This document shows positions 23,513 through 32,664 of a stretch of DNA of 64,000 nucleotides, one piece after another. Within the stretch, counting starts at the first letter, position 1. Each line of letters opens with the position of its first letter. The translations under genes and the position numbers were made by a program. The notes below the pieces were generated by a model that had not been told where the DNA came from, searched no databases, and was given only the letters and a program-made list of their open reading frames with translations. This DNA comes from Myotis daubentonii (lineage: Eukaryota > Chordata > Mammalia > Chiroptera > Vespertilionidae). The stretch is from assembly GCF_963259705.1 (NCBI RefSeq), contig NC_081841.1, positions 89,045,063-89,109,062 on the forward strand, in the 5' to 3' direction.

Positions 23513-25157
23513 AATTCCATTCCTTGATGACTTGGAGTTAAATCACTTTTCCTTCCTGGTTGGTTAAATGCAGTGTTCCAACTACATTTGGATTGCTAAA
23601 TCAAGTTTAAGAAAAATGCATATACAAAAACCTGCTTGCAATGACTTTGTCTGACAGTCATGCAAAATGTAATTAAGAGGTTGGAATTGTACAGGTGCTA
23701 AAAGAAGTATATTACAAAATAAGCAAAAAATAACGACAGAAATTTCATTTGGATTATTAACGTTATAATCTTAACTATGGCTTCCCAGTGTTATAATCCG
23801 AGGTCTATTGCTAAAAAAATGGGGGTTATAAAAGTAAGTTGTCAAAATATTTATCAGAGAGTTATTTTAACATATTTTTTGAAGAAAATTTATTGTTTAA
23901 TTATAAAGGTAATATAACTACAATCTAGAAAATATGTAAAATGATGAAAAGAAAAATAATTATGTGTTATTTCAGTATTCAAACTACAAGTATTATTATT
24001 TTGGTGGAGTTCCTTCCAGGCTTTCTTCATTTGCTTTTATTAGTCTTTCTGTTTATAATTCTAATGTGTGCACATAACATTTTGTACCCTGTCTTTTCAG
24101 TTTATTGTATATATTTAATAGAGTTTTATATTTTCAAAATGAGCCTAGTCTGTATCTTAGGAAATTACTTATAAGGGAAAGCAGTGAGCATGGCACCGAG
24201 CCTCAGGCCTGGTCCAGAAGGTATTTCCACTTTGCTATGAGGCTTGCAACACTGGGTCATTTTCATTCTGTGGGACTGTTTTATGAGAAATGTTTTGCTC
24301 TATGCTGAATACTAATACAGGACAGAAGCTCCATCAGTTAAGGCTTGGAATGAGGCCAGACCTAAGTCATCAGGGTAGAATCACTGTGTCTCAGCTTCAT
24401 AGGGATCCCTATATAAAGACACCAGCTGATACAGGACACCATAATTGCTACCCACAGAGCTGAAGAAGTGCATTTGAATCCATAGAGATGAAAGCACTTT
24501 TTTCAAGGACACCTGAAGGCATGGTATGAAACCAAAAGCTGCAATAATGTAACAATCACCTAGAAAATGAACTATAATGTATAGGCCATGATATGAATGA
24601 GTATAACTTTAATTAAAAACAACAACAACACAGTATATAAGTAATGCAAACATTAAGAGTTCCTGCAGTTTTGTTCTTTGAAATTAAAAAAGTGAATGTG
24701 GAAACCTATAAAATCAACTTTATGTGGATATAGTCATAACTTGGCTTAAGTATGCATGGGACACTAACTTAGTAATACCTAAATAATAAGGTGATCTTTA
24801 ATTTTTAAAAATCCCCAAGTCCATGAGAAGCTTCAGAAAGGCTGAATCTCTCCACACCTTCCAACAGCTTTATTCAGCAGACAGAAACCACACAGAATAA
24901 ATACTAAAGAGGTTTAAAGATTCTACTACTAAGAATGATAAAGTCCCAACAAGATTTGTGACAGTATTTTCAAAGATGTAGGAAAAAGGTGCAGAATTTC
25001 TGGAAAAATCTTTAAAAAGTCATAAATTGATCCTGCAATTGCACTTATTCAACTTTTCTTTTTCTCCCCCCATTGTCTTTTAAGATTTTAAACTCTCTTT
25101 GCTTTAAATAGTTCCACTATGATGTCTTTAAACATAGTTTTCTTTTTATTTATACTA
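23513..25157. other. Unassigned AT-rich DNA
   Basis: No gene or defendable repeat seen. The last few hundred bases may already belong to the old reversed L1 that continues after the Helitrons. Confidence 0.4.
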
Positions 25158-25345
25158 CTAGAGGCCCAATGCACAAAATTCGTGCAAGGGCCTTGGCCCC
25201 AGCCCCCGCCTGCTGCCACCACGGCTGGGGGCCTTTGCCACTTCTGCCGCGGCCCTTGCCCACTGCAGCTTTGTCCAGAAGGAAGGACGTCCAGAAGGAC
25301 ATCTGGTCTAATTAGCATATTATGCTTTTATTATTATAAATGTGA
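25158..25345 (-). mobile_element. Short HeliBat-type Helitron
   Basis: The plus strand begins CTAGAGGCCCAATGCACAAA, with the ATGCACAAAATTCGTGCA hairpin remnant, and ends GGTCTAATTAGCATATTATG..ATGTGA before a T. In reverse this is A|TC..AATATGCTAATTAGACC..CTAG|T. GC-rich middle, no ORF, 188 bp. Confidence 0.88.
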
Positions 25346-25444
25346 TGTTTGTAGACCTTCTCAAATCTGTAGCTTGATATCTATTCATATCTAGGAAATT
25401 CTTAGCCACCATTTCTTCAATGTTTGCTTCTTTAGTTGAACATA

Positions 25445-25946
25445 TCTATATACATAAAAGCCTAAATGACCGAAAGACAGAAGAACCGGTCGACCTGTCG
25501 CTATGACATTCACTGACCACCAGGGGGCAGACACTCAACGTAGGAGCTGCCCCCTGGTGGTCAGTGCACTCCCACAGTGGGAGTGCCGCTCAGCTGACCG
25601 ACGGGTGCCAGATGCTGGGTTCATAGCTGTCAAGCACAGCTGCAGCGGCACCAGTCTCTCCTGCCTCAGTTTCAGTGCTACCAAGTGGCGGTGGTGGCAG
25701 GCACAGCGGGGCCAGGATGAGCAGAAGCAGTGTGGCATCCAGCCAGGGCTTGGGATCCTCCCCACCTGGCTGCTGCTTTGGGCACTACTACATCCTTCAG
25801 GGGATGTTGGACTGCCGATTTCGACCCGATACCCACAGGGCCGAAACCGGCAGTCCAACATCCTGCAAGGGATCCGGGATTGTGAGAGGGCTCATGCCAA
25901 GCTGAGGGACCCCACTGGTGCATGAATCTGTGCACTGGGCCTCTAG
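25445..25946 (+). mobile_element. HeliBat-type Helitron, 502 bp
   Basis: Starts TCTATATACATAAAAGCC after A and ends GGGCCTCTAG before T, with hairpin remnant GTGCATGAATCTGTGCAC. It holds two large inverted repeats: a 20-bp perfect pair at 25511-25530 and 25547-25566, and a 16-bp perfect pair GGATGTTGGACTGCCG / CGGCAGTCCAACATCC at 25802-25817 and 25848-25863. Open frames here are by-products of high GC content and no Rep/helicase is present. Confidence 0.92.
25511..25566. promoter_or_regulatory. Inverted pair of CTCF-core-like motifs in Helitron
   Basis: CCACCAGGGGGCAG at 25517-25530 and its exact reverse complement at 25547-25560 both fit the known CTCF core consensus (CCASYAGRKGGCRS). They lie in the 20-bp arms of a perfect inverted repeat with a 16-bp spacer. 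Sequence match only; binding is inferred. Confidence 0.6.
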
Positions 25947-26161
25947 TGTTAAATATTTCCTCTCTATTTCCATGTCTCTGCTTTTTTTCTGAATGTGTTT
26001 TCCTCCCATGCATTGCTCTGGATATAGCTATATGACCTGATTTACTATTTTATTTTATTTTATTTTTTGCTATTTCTAATCTGCTAATAAACTACTCTAG
26101 TAAATTATTTGTTATAGTCTTTGTAGTCTTTATATTCTTTACCTGTAGAGTTTCCATTTGA

Positions 26162-26195
<34 letters not shown>

Positions 26196-27255
26196 TCTAG
26201 ATATCTACTAAAGTTTTCCATTTTCCTCTATTTTCTTGAAGGATATATCAATTGTATCATTTAAAATTTTCTAATTCCAATATTTGATTCACCAAAGAAT
26301 CTATTTCAATTTTCTGTTTTTCACCTGATTTTGTTTAATTAGTCCTATATTTCTTTTTTATTTGATACTGGATATGGGAGATTTTTTTAAAAATGCATAA
26401 TATATGGCTAATGTAATCAACTTCCAAAAACGGTAGATTACAAATATATTTTTGTGGAAAACAGAATATCAGATTACCTTAATCTTTTCATGAGTTTACA
26501 TCAGTTTTTATTTGTTTTTGTTTGTGTTTGTGCTTTTTAAAAAGACTTTTCAGTTTCTAGTTTGTCCTTATTCTCTTACAGCTCTTCTAGGAATTGAGTG
26601 AAATGTCCTAGTCATTTAGTGAATCCTTTTGATTTGGTGAAACTTGAACTTCAATCTCTTTCCTTAGTTGTGACAGATTCTAAATTTCCATTCCTCCCCC
26701 TGCCTCCCTACTGTTACTTTCCATTGGTTTACTTACATGCATAATTAGGAATCCTTAGTATCTTAAGGAAAATCAGTAGGAGATTCTGAAGCCTTCCTTC
26801 TTTGGGATATGGCCACTCAATTTGTACCCTCTCTGCAATACTCAAACATTATCTTCTGTCTCCTAAGTCTGGTAAGACCCTTGTTTTTTGTGTGGGTTCT
26901 CTTACCTCAGATAGCAGGAAATTTCTAAGGTACTCTCAGGAGGAAAGCCAACTAAATGTGTAACTTGCCTTATGCTCTTTCATTCTTATAATGCTGCATG
27001 AGTTCCTTCTGTCCGTAACTACTTTGGTTGTATTCCAGTGCCTTCAAACAAGTTGTGCTTTATATCTTGCTGAGTTGTAATAACTGTAACAGAAGACATG
27101 TTGGTCTTATGTAAGTCACTCTTTTGTAATTGGAATCAGATTTCCACTTCTAGAAAATAAATTAGTCAAAGGAAATCATTATAGCCATGGCAAATATTTA
27201 GCTATAAATATAATAAGGATAATATGATAAGGATAATCTATAACAGCAATCTTTC
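25947..27255 (-). mobile_element. Probable old L1 5' portion, minus strand
   Basis: T-rich plus-strand text such as CTTCAATGTTTGCTTCTTTAG (before the Helitron) and TCTAATCTGCTAATAAAC (after it) resembles reversed L1 5'UTR/ORF1 sequence, and the Helitron at 25445 splits it. Divergence is high, so family and limits are uncertain. A (TG)n run lies at about 26165-26193. Confidence 0.4.
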
Positions 27256-27261
27256 TATAGG

Positions 27262-28011
27262 TGCCAGGGTCCAACCCCAGCGGGTCCAGGGGTCCCCAAA
27301 GGTGTGGACGGAGTAGGCGAAGAAGGAATGACACAGGGACAGCATTCAGTTGATCAGCAGCCTAGCCAGGATCTCCAGCCAAGCTCTGGTCTCGATCCCC
27401 AGAGAGGTTCTGCTTAGGATCTCCAGCCAGGTTCTGTCCAGGCTCTCCAGTCAGGTTCAGTGTCCAGGTTCCAGTCAGGTTCTCCTGCCAATCTCTGTAG
27501 TCAGGTTCAGTCCAGGATTCCTTGCCATGTTCTCCCACTAGGCTCTGTCTCTAGGCTCCGAGGCCAGTCCCTCTCCAGGATCCTCTGGCATGCTCTCTCC
27601 AGCGAAGTTCTTCTGCCTCTAGGCTCCGTGTAGATTCTGTTTTCTTGATTCTGTTCTAAGTTCTGAGTGTTTCTGTCTTGTTACAACTGTATTTATACCA
27701 GTTGATTCAATCCTATCAATCTCTATTACAAAGGTTAGGGCGTTTCTTATCTCCATTCCAGGGAGAAAAGATTATGTAGTTTAAGCATGATTGTTTGTAG
27801 TTAAAGGGATTAATTACCCGCCTGGCACTTAGTTGAGGGGTTTTATTCCCTCCCTAACTTCAGGGGAAAATCCCTACCTGGGGATTCAACCTTTCTCGGA
27901 GAGGTGGCTTTGGTTAAAACACAGCGCCAAGAAGGTGAGCAAACATATTAAGAACCGTATGCCATATATGCCAGGTCCCTTGAAACAGCAAGGATGGACC
28001 GGCTCCCGGCA
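27262..28011 (-). repeat. 3' LTR of the provirus
   Basis: Same length and apparently the same sequence as the 5' LTR. Its TATA box lies at 27690-27697. It is bounded internally by the polypurine tract and externally by the TATAGG duplication. Confidence 0.95.
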
Positions 28012-28026
28012 AATTCCCCCTTTTTT
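28012..28026 (-). promoter_or_regulatory. Polypurine tract
   Basis: In minus sense AAAAAAGGGGGAATT directly abuts the 3' LTR. This is the RNase-H-resistant primer site for plus-strand DNA synthesis and confirms orientation. Confidence 0.93.
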
Positions 28027-28235
28027 ATTTTTTAAAAGCAGGCATTAAAAAGAAAAACCTGAAACGCTCTCTTGTATCCATTTTAAGAGTAGGATTGGTG
28101 CTTTCTGCTATTACCTGAGTCCTGATCTATCACCCCAGGGAGAGCTTGCCAATCCTGCACTTTCCCGGGGTGGAAAGGCTGCAGTGGGGTTAAGGATAAG
28201 GCTCCTTGGGCCTACCTTCTCCCATGCCTCTACAT

Positions 28236-28394
28236 TTACCTTTCCGGCACCTTTCCTTCCTCAGAAAAGCATGGACATACTTCTTGTATAAAACGTTCTG
28301 TCTGACTGGGAGTAACCTTAATTCCTCTGCTAGCAAGCATATATGTTAAAAGATCAATACAGAGTCTTTTTTCTTTAGACTCAGTATGGCACAT
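28236..28394 (-). pseudogene. gag: Gag matrix N-terminal remnant
   Basis: A 52-codon minus-strand frame starts at an ATG (28394-28392) and stops at TAA (28238-28236). Its central part, with an S-R-G-I-K-V motif followed by C-P-C-F-S-E-E-G, resembles the matrix N-terminus of betaretroviral Gag, where an RG-(I/V)-KV block precedes CPWFPEEG. The family protein is far longer; everything after the first 50 or so residues is deleted. The normal conserved tryptophan reads as cysteine. Called from family knowledge and position downstream of the leader; a chance ORF is unlikely but not excluded. Confidence 0.7.
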
Positions 28395-28463
28395 CTTCTT
28401 AATCTAAAGATCAATACAGAGTCTTCTTTCTTTGGACTCAGTATGGCACATCTTCTCAATCTA
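28348..28463 (-). repeat. 58-bp tandem duplication over the gag start
   Basis: Two copies (28348-28405 and 28406-28463) differ at only a few bases. Each carries the same ATG-containing gag start. The upstream copy ends after 15 codons at a TAG (28404-28451). Confidence 0.9.
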
Positions 28464-28694
28464 AGTTCTGTACTATCCACCTTCTTACCCTATTTATCCT
28501 CTATAGGGGGGTCTGTAGCACCCTGGTGGAGTCCTATCCGTCCCGAGTGTGGGGGTTCTCAATGGAGGGGGCTTACCTAGGGGAATCTTGTTCCAGGGGT
28601 TCCCAAAGGTGTGGACGGAGTCGGCGAAGACTATCCACCCTTTTCCTATGGTGGAGTCCTATCCGTCCCGAGTGCGGGGGGGCTAACCTAAGGG

Positions 28695-28712
28695 AACCCT
28701 GTTCGGGCGCCA
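28695..28712 (-). promoter_or_regulatory. Second, imperfect primer binding site copy
   Basis: In minus sense TGGCGCCCGAACAGGGTT, matching 16 of 18 positions of the true site. It follows a partial U5 copy (GGGGTTCTACCCCGGCA), so it belongs to the repeated leader and not to an LTR edge. Confidence 0.85.
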
Positions 28713-28824
28713 GATGCCGGGGTAGAACCCCAGCAGGTCCAGGGGTCCCCAAAGGTGTGGACGGAGTCGGTGAAGACTATCCACCCTCTTCCTACGGTGG
28801 AGTCCTATCCGTCCCGATAATGGG

Positions 28825-28834
28825 GCTTACCTAG
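28825..28834 (-). promoter_or_regulatory. Candidate major splice donor in leader
   Basis: Just downstream of the primer site, the minus strand reads CCTAG/GTAAGCC, close to the consensus donor, with the exon edge at about 28831/28830. A second good copy (CCTAG/GTAAGC) lies near 28571-28580, and a weakened one (TTAG/GTTAG) lies beside the second primer site. Position fits the usual retroviral subgenomic donor. Confidence 0.6.
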
Positions 28835-28836
28835 GG

Positions 28837-28854
28837 GTCCCTGTTCGGGCGCCA
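28837..28854 (-). promoter_or_regulatory. Primer binding site, tRNA-Lys3 type
   Basis: In minus sense the sequence is TGGCGCCCGAACAGGGAC, an exact 18-nt match to the site complementary to the 3' end of tRNA-Lys3, as used by MMTV-like betaretroviruses and lentiviruses. It lies 2 bp inside the 5' LTR, as expected for initiating minus-strand DNA synthesis. Confidence 0.97.
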
Positions 28855-28856
28855 TA

Positions 28857-29606
28857 TGCCAGGGTCCAACCCCAGCGGGTCCAGGGGTCCCCAAAGGTGT
28901 GGACGGAGTAGGCGAAGAAGGAATGACACAGGGACAGCATTCAGTTGATCAGCAGCCTAGCCAGGATCTCCAGCCAAGCTCTGGTCTCGATCCCCAGAGA
29001 GGTTCTGCTTAGGATCTCCAGCCAGGTTCTGTCCAGGCTCTCCAGTCAGGTTCAGTGTCCAGGTTCCAGTCAGGTTCTCCTGCCAATCTCTGTAGTCAGG
29101 TTCAGTCCAGGATTCCTTGCCATGTTCTCCCACTAGGCTCTGTCTCTAGGCTCCGAGGCCAGTCCCTCTCCAGGATCCTCTGGCATGCTCTCTCCAGCGA
29201 AGTTCTTCTGCCTCTAGGCTCCGTGTAGATTCTGTTTTCTTGATTCTGTTCTAAGTTCTGAGTGTTTCTGTCTTGTTACAACTGTATTTATACCAGTTGA
29301 TTCAATCCTATCAATCTCTATTACAAAGGTTAGGGCGTTTCTTATCTCCATTCCAGGGAGAAAAGATTATGTAGTTTAAGCATGATTGTTTGTAGTTAAA
29401 GGGATTAATTACCCGCCTGGCACTTAGTTGAGGGGTTTTATTCCCTCCCTAACTTCAGGGGAAAATCCCTACCTGGGGATTCAACCTTTCTCGGAGAGGT
29501 GGCTTTGGTTAAAACACAGCGCCAAGAAGGTGAGCAAACATATTAAGAACCGTATGCCATATATGCCAGGTCCCTTGAAACAGCAAGGATGGACCGGCTC
29601 CCGGCA
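28857..29606 (-). repeat. 5' LTR of the provirus
   Basis: In minus sense it starts TGCCGGGAGCCGGTCC and ends GGGTTGGACCCTGGCA. A TATA box (TATAAATA in minus sense) lies at 29285-29292. The region just before the end, with many CCAG/GGTTCT-type repeats on the plus strand, is R/U5-like. It gives a 750-bp length equal to the other LTR at a constant offset of 1595 bp. Confidence 0.95.
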
Positions 29607-29612
29607 TATAGG

Positions 29613-30000
29613 TAAAACATTGGAAACAATTTACAGTCTGACAATAAGGGATTATTTAAATAAATTATAATTTAATTACTATAAATCAGAAATGCTCCCA
29701 CATTAGGGGCAATGGAAGTGATGAATTTCAAGCATGACTAAGCTGTGTGTGTGTGCGTGTGTATGTGTGCGTGTTTTTTTCCAGTAACATTAACTCCACA
29801 GGTGCAAGGATAGATTGGCAAAAGTTAGATTTAACTTGACTATACTTACCCCAAAACCCCAACCAAGCCCTATTTCTGTCTAATATAAGAGAAACAGAAC
29901 ATATTAAGCACATTGGATGCCTCACAGAACTCAGGGAGGACAGAGGAGCAGGGATGGGGGCTACACTGCTAGGAACAGATTTTAAAAACTATATGTTGAC
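29613..30000. other. Unassigned DNA with a TG-rich run
   Basis: No gene recognised. An imperfect (TG)n tract lies at about 29743-29772. Confidence 0.5.
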
Positions 30001-30036
30001 CCTGGCCAGTGCAGCTCAGGGGTTGAGCAACTTGGG
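30001..30036 (+). mobile_element. VES SINE head fragment
   Basis: CTGGCCAGTGCAGCTCAGGG and GTTGAGCAACTTG match only the first 35 bp or so of the SINE. The body is missing and replaced by a G-rich run. Confidence 0.7.
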
Positions 30037-30353
30037 GGGCTGGGGGGGGGGAATGGACTGAAAGTTCCAACACTCTAATCATCTTTGGTTCCTTTGGCAA
30101 CCACTCTCCCATCCTTAGAGTTTTCCAAAAGTCACCTCAAAAACATAAAATCAAGTGTGGTTGAAAGGGACTCGTTATGAATAACAAAAGATGCTTCTTT
30201 CACCTTGAGGTCTCTGAAGCCATTTCAGGAACTAAGGACAAAAAAAAAGAATGTAACAGAAGATGCCCTTATTGCTCTAATCACTTAGGAAATCACAAGG
30301 GTTGGGGAGCTATGTGCCAGGAAACCATGTAAGACCAAGTATATATTTCTTAT
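30037..30353. repeat. Old dispersed repeat, unnamed, split by an LTR
   Basis: The text GACTGAAAGTTCCAACACTC onward has the look of an old mammalian interspersed repeat. It is interrupted at 30354 and resumes at 30783 (TTATAAATCACAGCATCACA). I do not assign a family. Confidence 0.4.
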
Positions 30354-30782
30354 TGTGTGGTATGTGAGAACGTGGGCCCCTTCCCCAGCTCCAACTCCCT
30401 CTCCCACCCTGAGCGAATATGATGAAGGCCCTCTGCAAGCAGACTGAGACCTTGGGAGGCTGGCCAGCTACGTGGTATGGCCAAGCAAAAACTGCTTCTA
30501 GATGTGAGCCCGGCCTGTAAACAATGCAGAGACGAAACTTGTGTTTTGATCTCACATAGCTTGTGTGTGCACACTTCCCACTCCCCTGTTTGCCTTGTTT
30601 TCTGTACTCTGTATAACTCTGTGCGGGAAAGCCTGTGTTGTGGAAAACTTCACTGGCGGGTCACCATCAGTGTACACCTAAGTCCTAATAAACCCATGTT
30701 TTTCACAACCAATCCTCTGGGTCATTTCTTTGGAATCCACAAGTAACACAGGTTTTCTCAGATCTCGGCACTTTGTATAACA
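30354..30782 (+). mobile_element. Solo LTR, 429 bp, nested in an older repeat
   Basis: Begins TGTGTGGTATGTG and ends TTTGTATAACA. It is flanked by a 5-bp duplication, CTTAT (30349-30353 and 30783-30787). AATAAA at 30687-30692 and a TATAA-like site near 30612 give plus orientation. A 4-5-bp duplication is more typical of gamma-like (class I) elements. Confidence 0.85.
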
Positions 30783-30787
30783 CTTAT

Positions 30788-31142
30788 TATAAATCACAGC
30801 ATCACAGTATCCTATTTAAGTAATTTTCCCTCCAAGGCCTTTACAGCATTGTCTTGTCTCTTTTTCTAGAAGCATTATTATTTAGCCTTTCACCTTTAGA
30901 AATCTAAATATACCTGAAATAATTTTTTGTGAATGCTATAAGTGCTAGTTTGTTTAAAAAGACAGGTAACTAAACCCTCCAGCAACCTTATTGAAAAGAG
31001 ATATGTAATGTTAACCTTATAATAAACCAGGTGTCCATGTATGTGTGTTTCTGCTTCTGGATTATTTGTGTGTGTTTTCCCTTTTATCAGTTTATATTTT
31101 TTGTGACAATATCACACTGTATTAATATAACTTTATAAGTCT
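30788..31142. other. Unassigned DNA
   Basis: The first 20 bp or so complete the interrupted old repeat. The remainder shows no recognisable feature. Confidence 0.45.
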
Positions 31143-31500
31143 TGTTAAAAACAAGACAACAGGCCCAAAATGAAGTCACTATGTTAAGCACCATGTCGCC
31201 AAACCAGTACTTAATTACATACAGTTTTGGTTCTCCCAGAAATGGAATCCTAAACATAATGTGCAAACTGGAACCAGCAGAGTGCTGGTTAGGTAAGCCA
31301 CCTGATAGAACCTTGCCATCCATCTCCTAAAGGAACGTAACCTTGCAATAACCAACCCACATTTTTGCCTGGGAAAAGTTCCTTTCATTTTGTACAGCTC
31401 CCGGGAGCTTCTTTTTATGTTATGTTAGAGGCTGAACTATTCAAATTGTTTTTTGCTCAAATAAACTCTTTTAAAAAATGCAATATGCCTCATCATACTA
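31143..31500 (+). mobile_element. Old LTR-like sequence, copy 1
   Basis: Starts TGTTAAAAACAAGACAACAG and includes CCTTGCAATAACCAACCCAC, CATTTTGTACAGCTCC and a late AAATAAACTCTTTT. Copy 2 at 32300-32664 shares these blocks in the same order and orientation. No clear target duplication; the 3' limit is approximate. Confidence 0.65.
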
Positions 31501-31620
31501 TTTGGTGTGCTATATTCTCTCAAAAGCTTTAAATTCATGTTTGCAGCTGCTAAGGACCAAGCAAATGATCTTCCTAGGACAACAACAAAGAGAAGGACCA
31601 ACTTAAAAAATCTGAACCTT

Positions 31621-31847
31621 GCCAGAACCGCTTTGGCTCAGTGGATAGAGCGTCGGCCTGCGGACTCAAGGGTCCTGGGTTCAATTCCGGTCAAGGGCAT
31701 GTACCTTGGTTGCGGGCACATCCCCTATGCGGGGCGTGCAGGAGGCGGCTGATCGGTGTTTCTCTCTCATCGATGTTTTTAACTCTCTATCCCTCTCCCT
31801 TCCTCTCTGTATAAAATCAATAAAACATATTTAAAAAAAACAAAAAA
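31621..31847 (+). mobile_element. VES-type SINE
   Basis: CCGCTTTGGCTCAGTGGATA, GAGCGTCGGCCTGCGGACT, B-box GGTTCAATTCCGGTCAAGGG, CTCTCATCGATG and tail AATCAATAAAACATATTT. Well preserved. The target duplication is weak. Confidence 0.94.
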
Positions 31848-31924
31848 CGTGAATCTCAACTTAGTGACCAGTGAATGCCACACAGAGATAGGTTCAGAGA
31901 AGTAGCTGAAAGTTGCACATATGC

Positions 31925-32270
31925 CTTCATTTTTTAAAAGTTAAATGCTATTTTTCATTAAGAGTTTACATTCAATCTTATTGTGTATTTGTTTCAGGTA
32001 CACAGCATAGTGGTTAGACAATCATGTACTTTACAAAGTGATCCCCCTGATAAATCTTGTACTCACCTAGCCCCATGCATGGTTGTTACATTATTATTAT
32101 TGACTATGTTATTTATGTTGTGCTTTACATCTCATGACTATTTGTAACTACCAATTTGTACTTCTTAATCTCTTTACCTTTTTCACCCAGTCTCCCAACC
32201 CCACCTTTCCTCTGGCAATCATCAGTTTGTTCTCTGTATGCCTTAAATACTTTATAACTTATCTCAGTGA
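31925..32270 (-). mobile_element. L1 3' UTR, minus strand
   Basis: The plus strand reads GAGTTTACATTCAATCTTAT, CAGCATAGTGGTTAGACAAT, AACTACCAATTTGTACTTCT and CTCTGGCAATCATCAGTTTG. These are characteristic of the reversed 3' UTR of older mammalian L1 families. Confidence 0.8.
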
Positions 32271-32299
32271 GTGTAAAGTCTTATCAAACATGGGGGTGG

Positions 32300-32664
32300 T
32301 GTTAAACAAGACAACAGACCCAAAATGGAGTTGCTTGTGCTAAAATCCACACTAAACCAAGACTTCACTTAATCACAGTTTTGGCTCTCTCAGAAATAGA
32401 TTGCCCGATCAGCAGTAGTTAGGTGACCTGCCCCATAGAGCCCTGCCATCCCATTGAAAGAAAATGACCTTGCAATAACCAGCCCACGTTTTTACCTGAT
32501 ATAACGTCCTTGTTCCTGCTCCCTTCTGCCATTAAAAGCCTGTCATTTTGTACAGCTCCTCAAAGCTCCTTTCTATTATCCTAGGTTAGATGATGACCAA
32601 TTCAAATCAATTTTGCTTAAATTAACTCTTAAAACTTTAATGTGCCTTATTTTGTCTTTTAACA
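32300..32664 (+). mobile_element. Old LTR-like sequence, copy 2
   Basis: Begins TGTTAAACAAGACAACAGAC and ends GTCTTTTAACA, sharing CCTTGCAATAACCAGCCCAC and CATTTTGTACAGCTCC with the copy at 31143. It has TG..CA ends but no matching flanks. The two copies may be LTRs of one element whose interior was lost and replaced, or an independent pair. Confidence 0.65.

Larger units (their letters stand above)
28527..28860 (-). repeat. Tandemly repeated U5 / primer-site / leader segment
   Basis: Three related units share GGAGTCCTATCCGTCCCGA (plus strand) at about 28527, 28651 and 28799, spaced 124-148 bp. Each continues through a donor-like site, a primer-site region and the GGTGTGGACGGAGT motif belonging to the U5 end. 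The unit nearest the LTR is intact, the middle has a 16/18 primer site, and the far one has lost it (CTTGTTCC in place of CTGTTCGG). Confidence 0.88.
27262..29606 (-). mobile_element. Young deleted ERV provirus, betaretrovirus-like (class II)
   Basis: Two 750-bp LTRs (27262-28011 and 28857-29606) flank 845 bp of internal sequence. An exact 6-bp target duplication, TATAGG, lies at 27256-27261 and 29607-29612. By reading, the LTRs appear identical. The Lys3-type primer site and polypurine tract fix the orientation as minus. Only a leader and a short gag remnant remain; no pro, pol or env is present. It could therefore move only with proteins from another provirus. The 6-bp duplication and lysine primer site agree with the beta-like group. 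Confidence 0.96.

Noticed and set aside
25503..26013. Open frames of 110-140 codons around the Helitron
   Set aside because: They run across Helitron inverted repeats and its end, and occur on both strands. They are not coding.
27350..29136. Two identical 63-codon frames, MISSLARISS..., as a duplicated small gene
   Set aside because: They are the same positions in the two LTRs, antisense to the provirus, in repeat-rich R/U5. The identity reflects LTR identity, not a gene pair.
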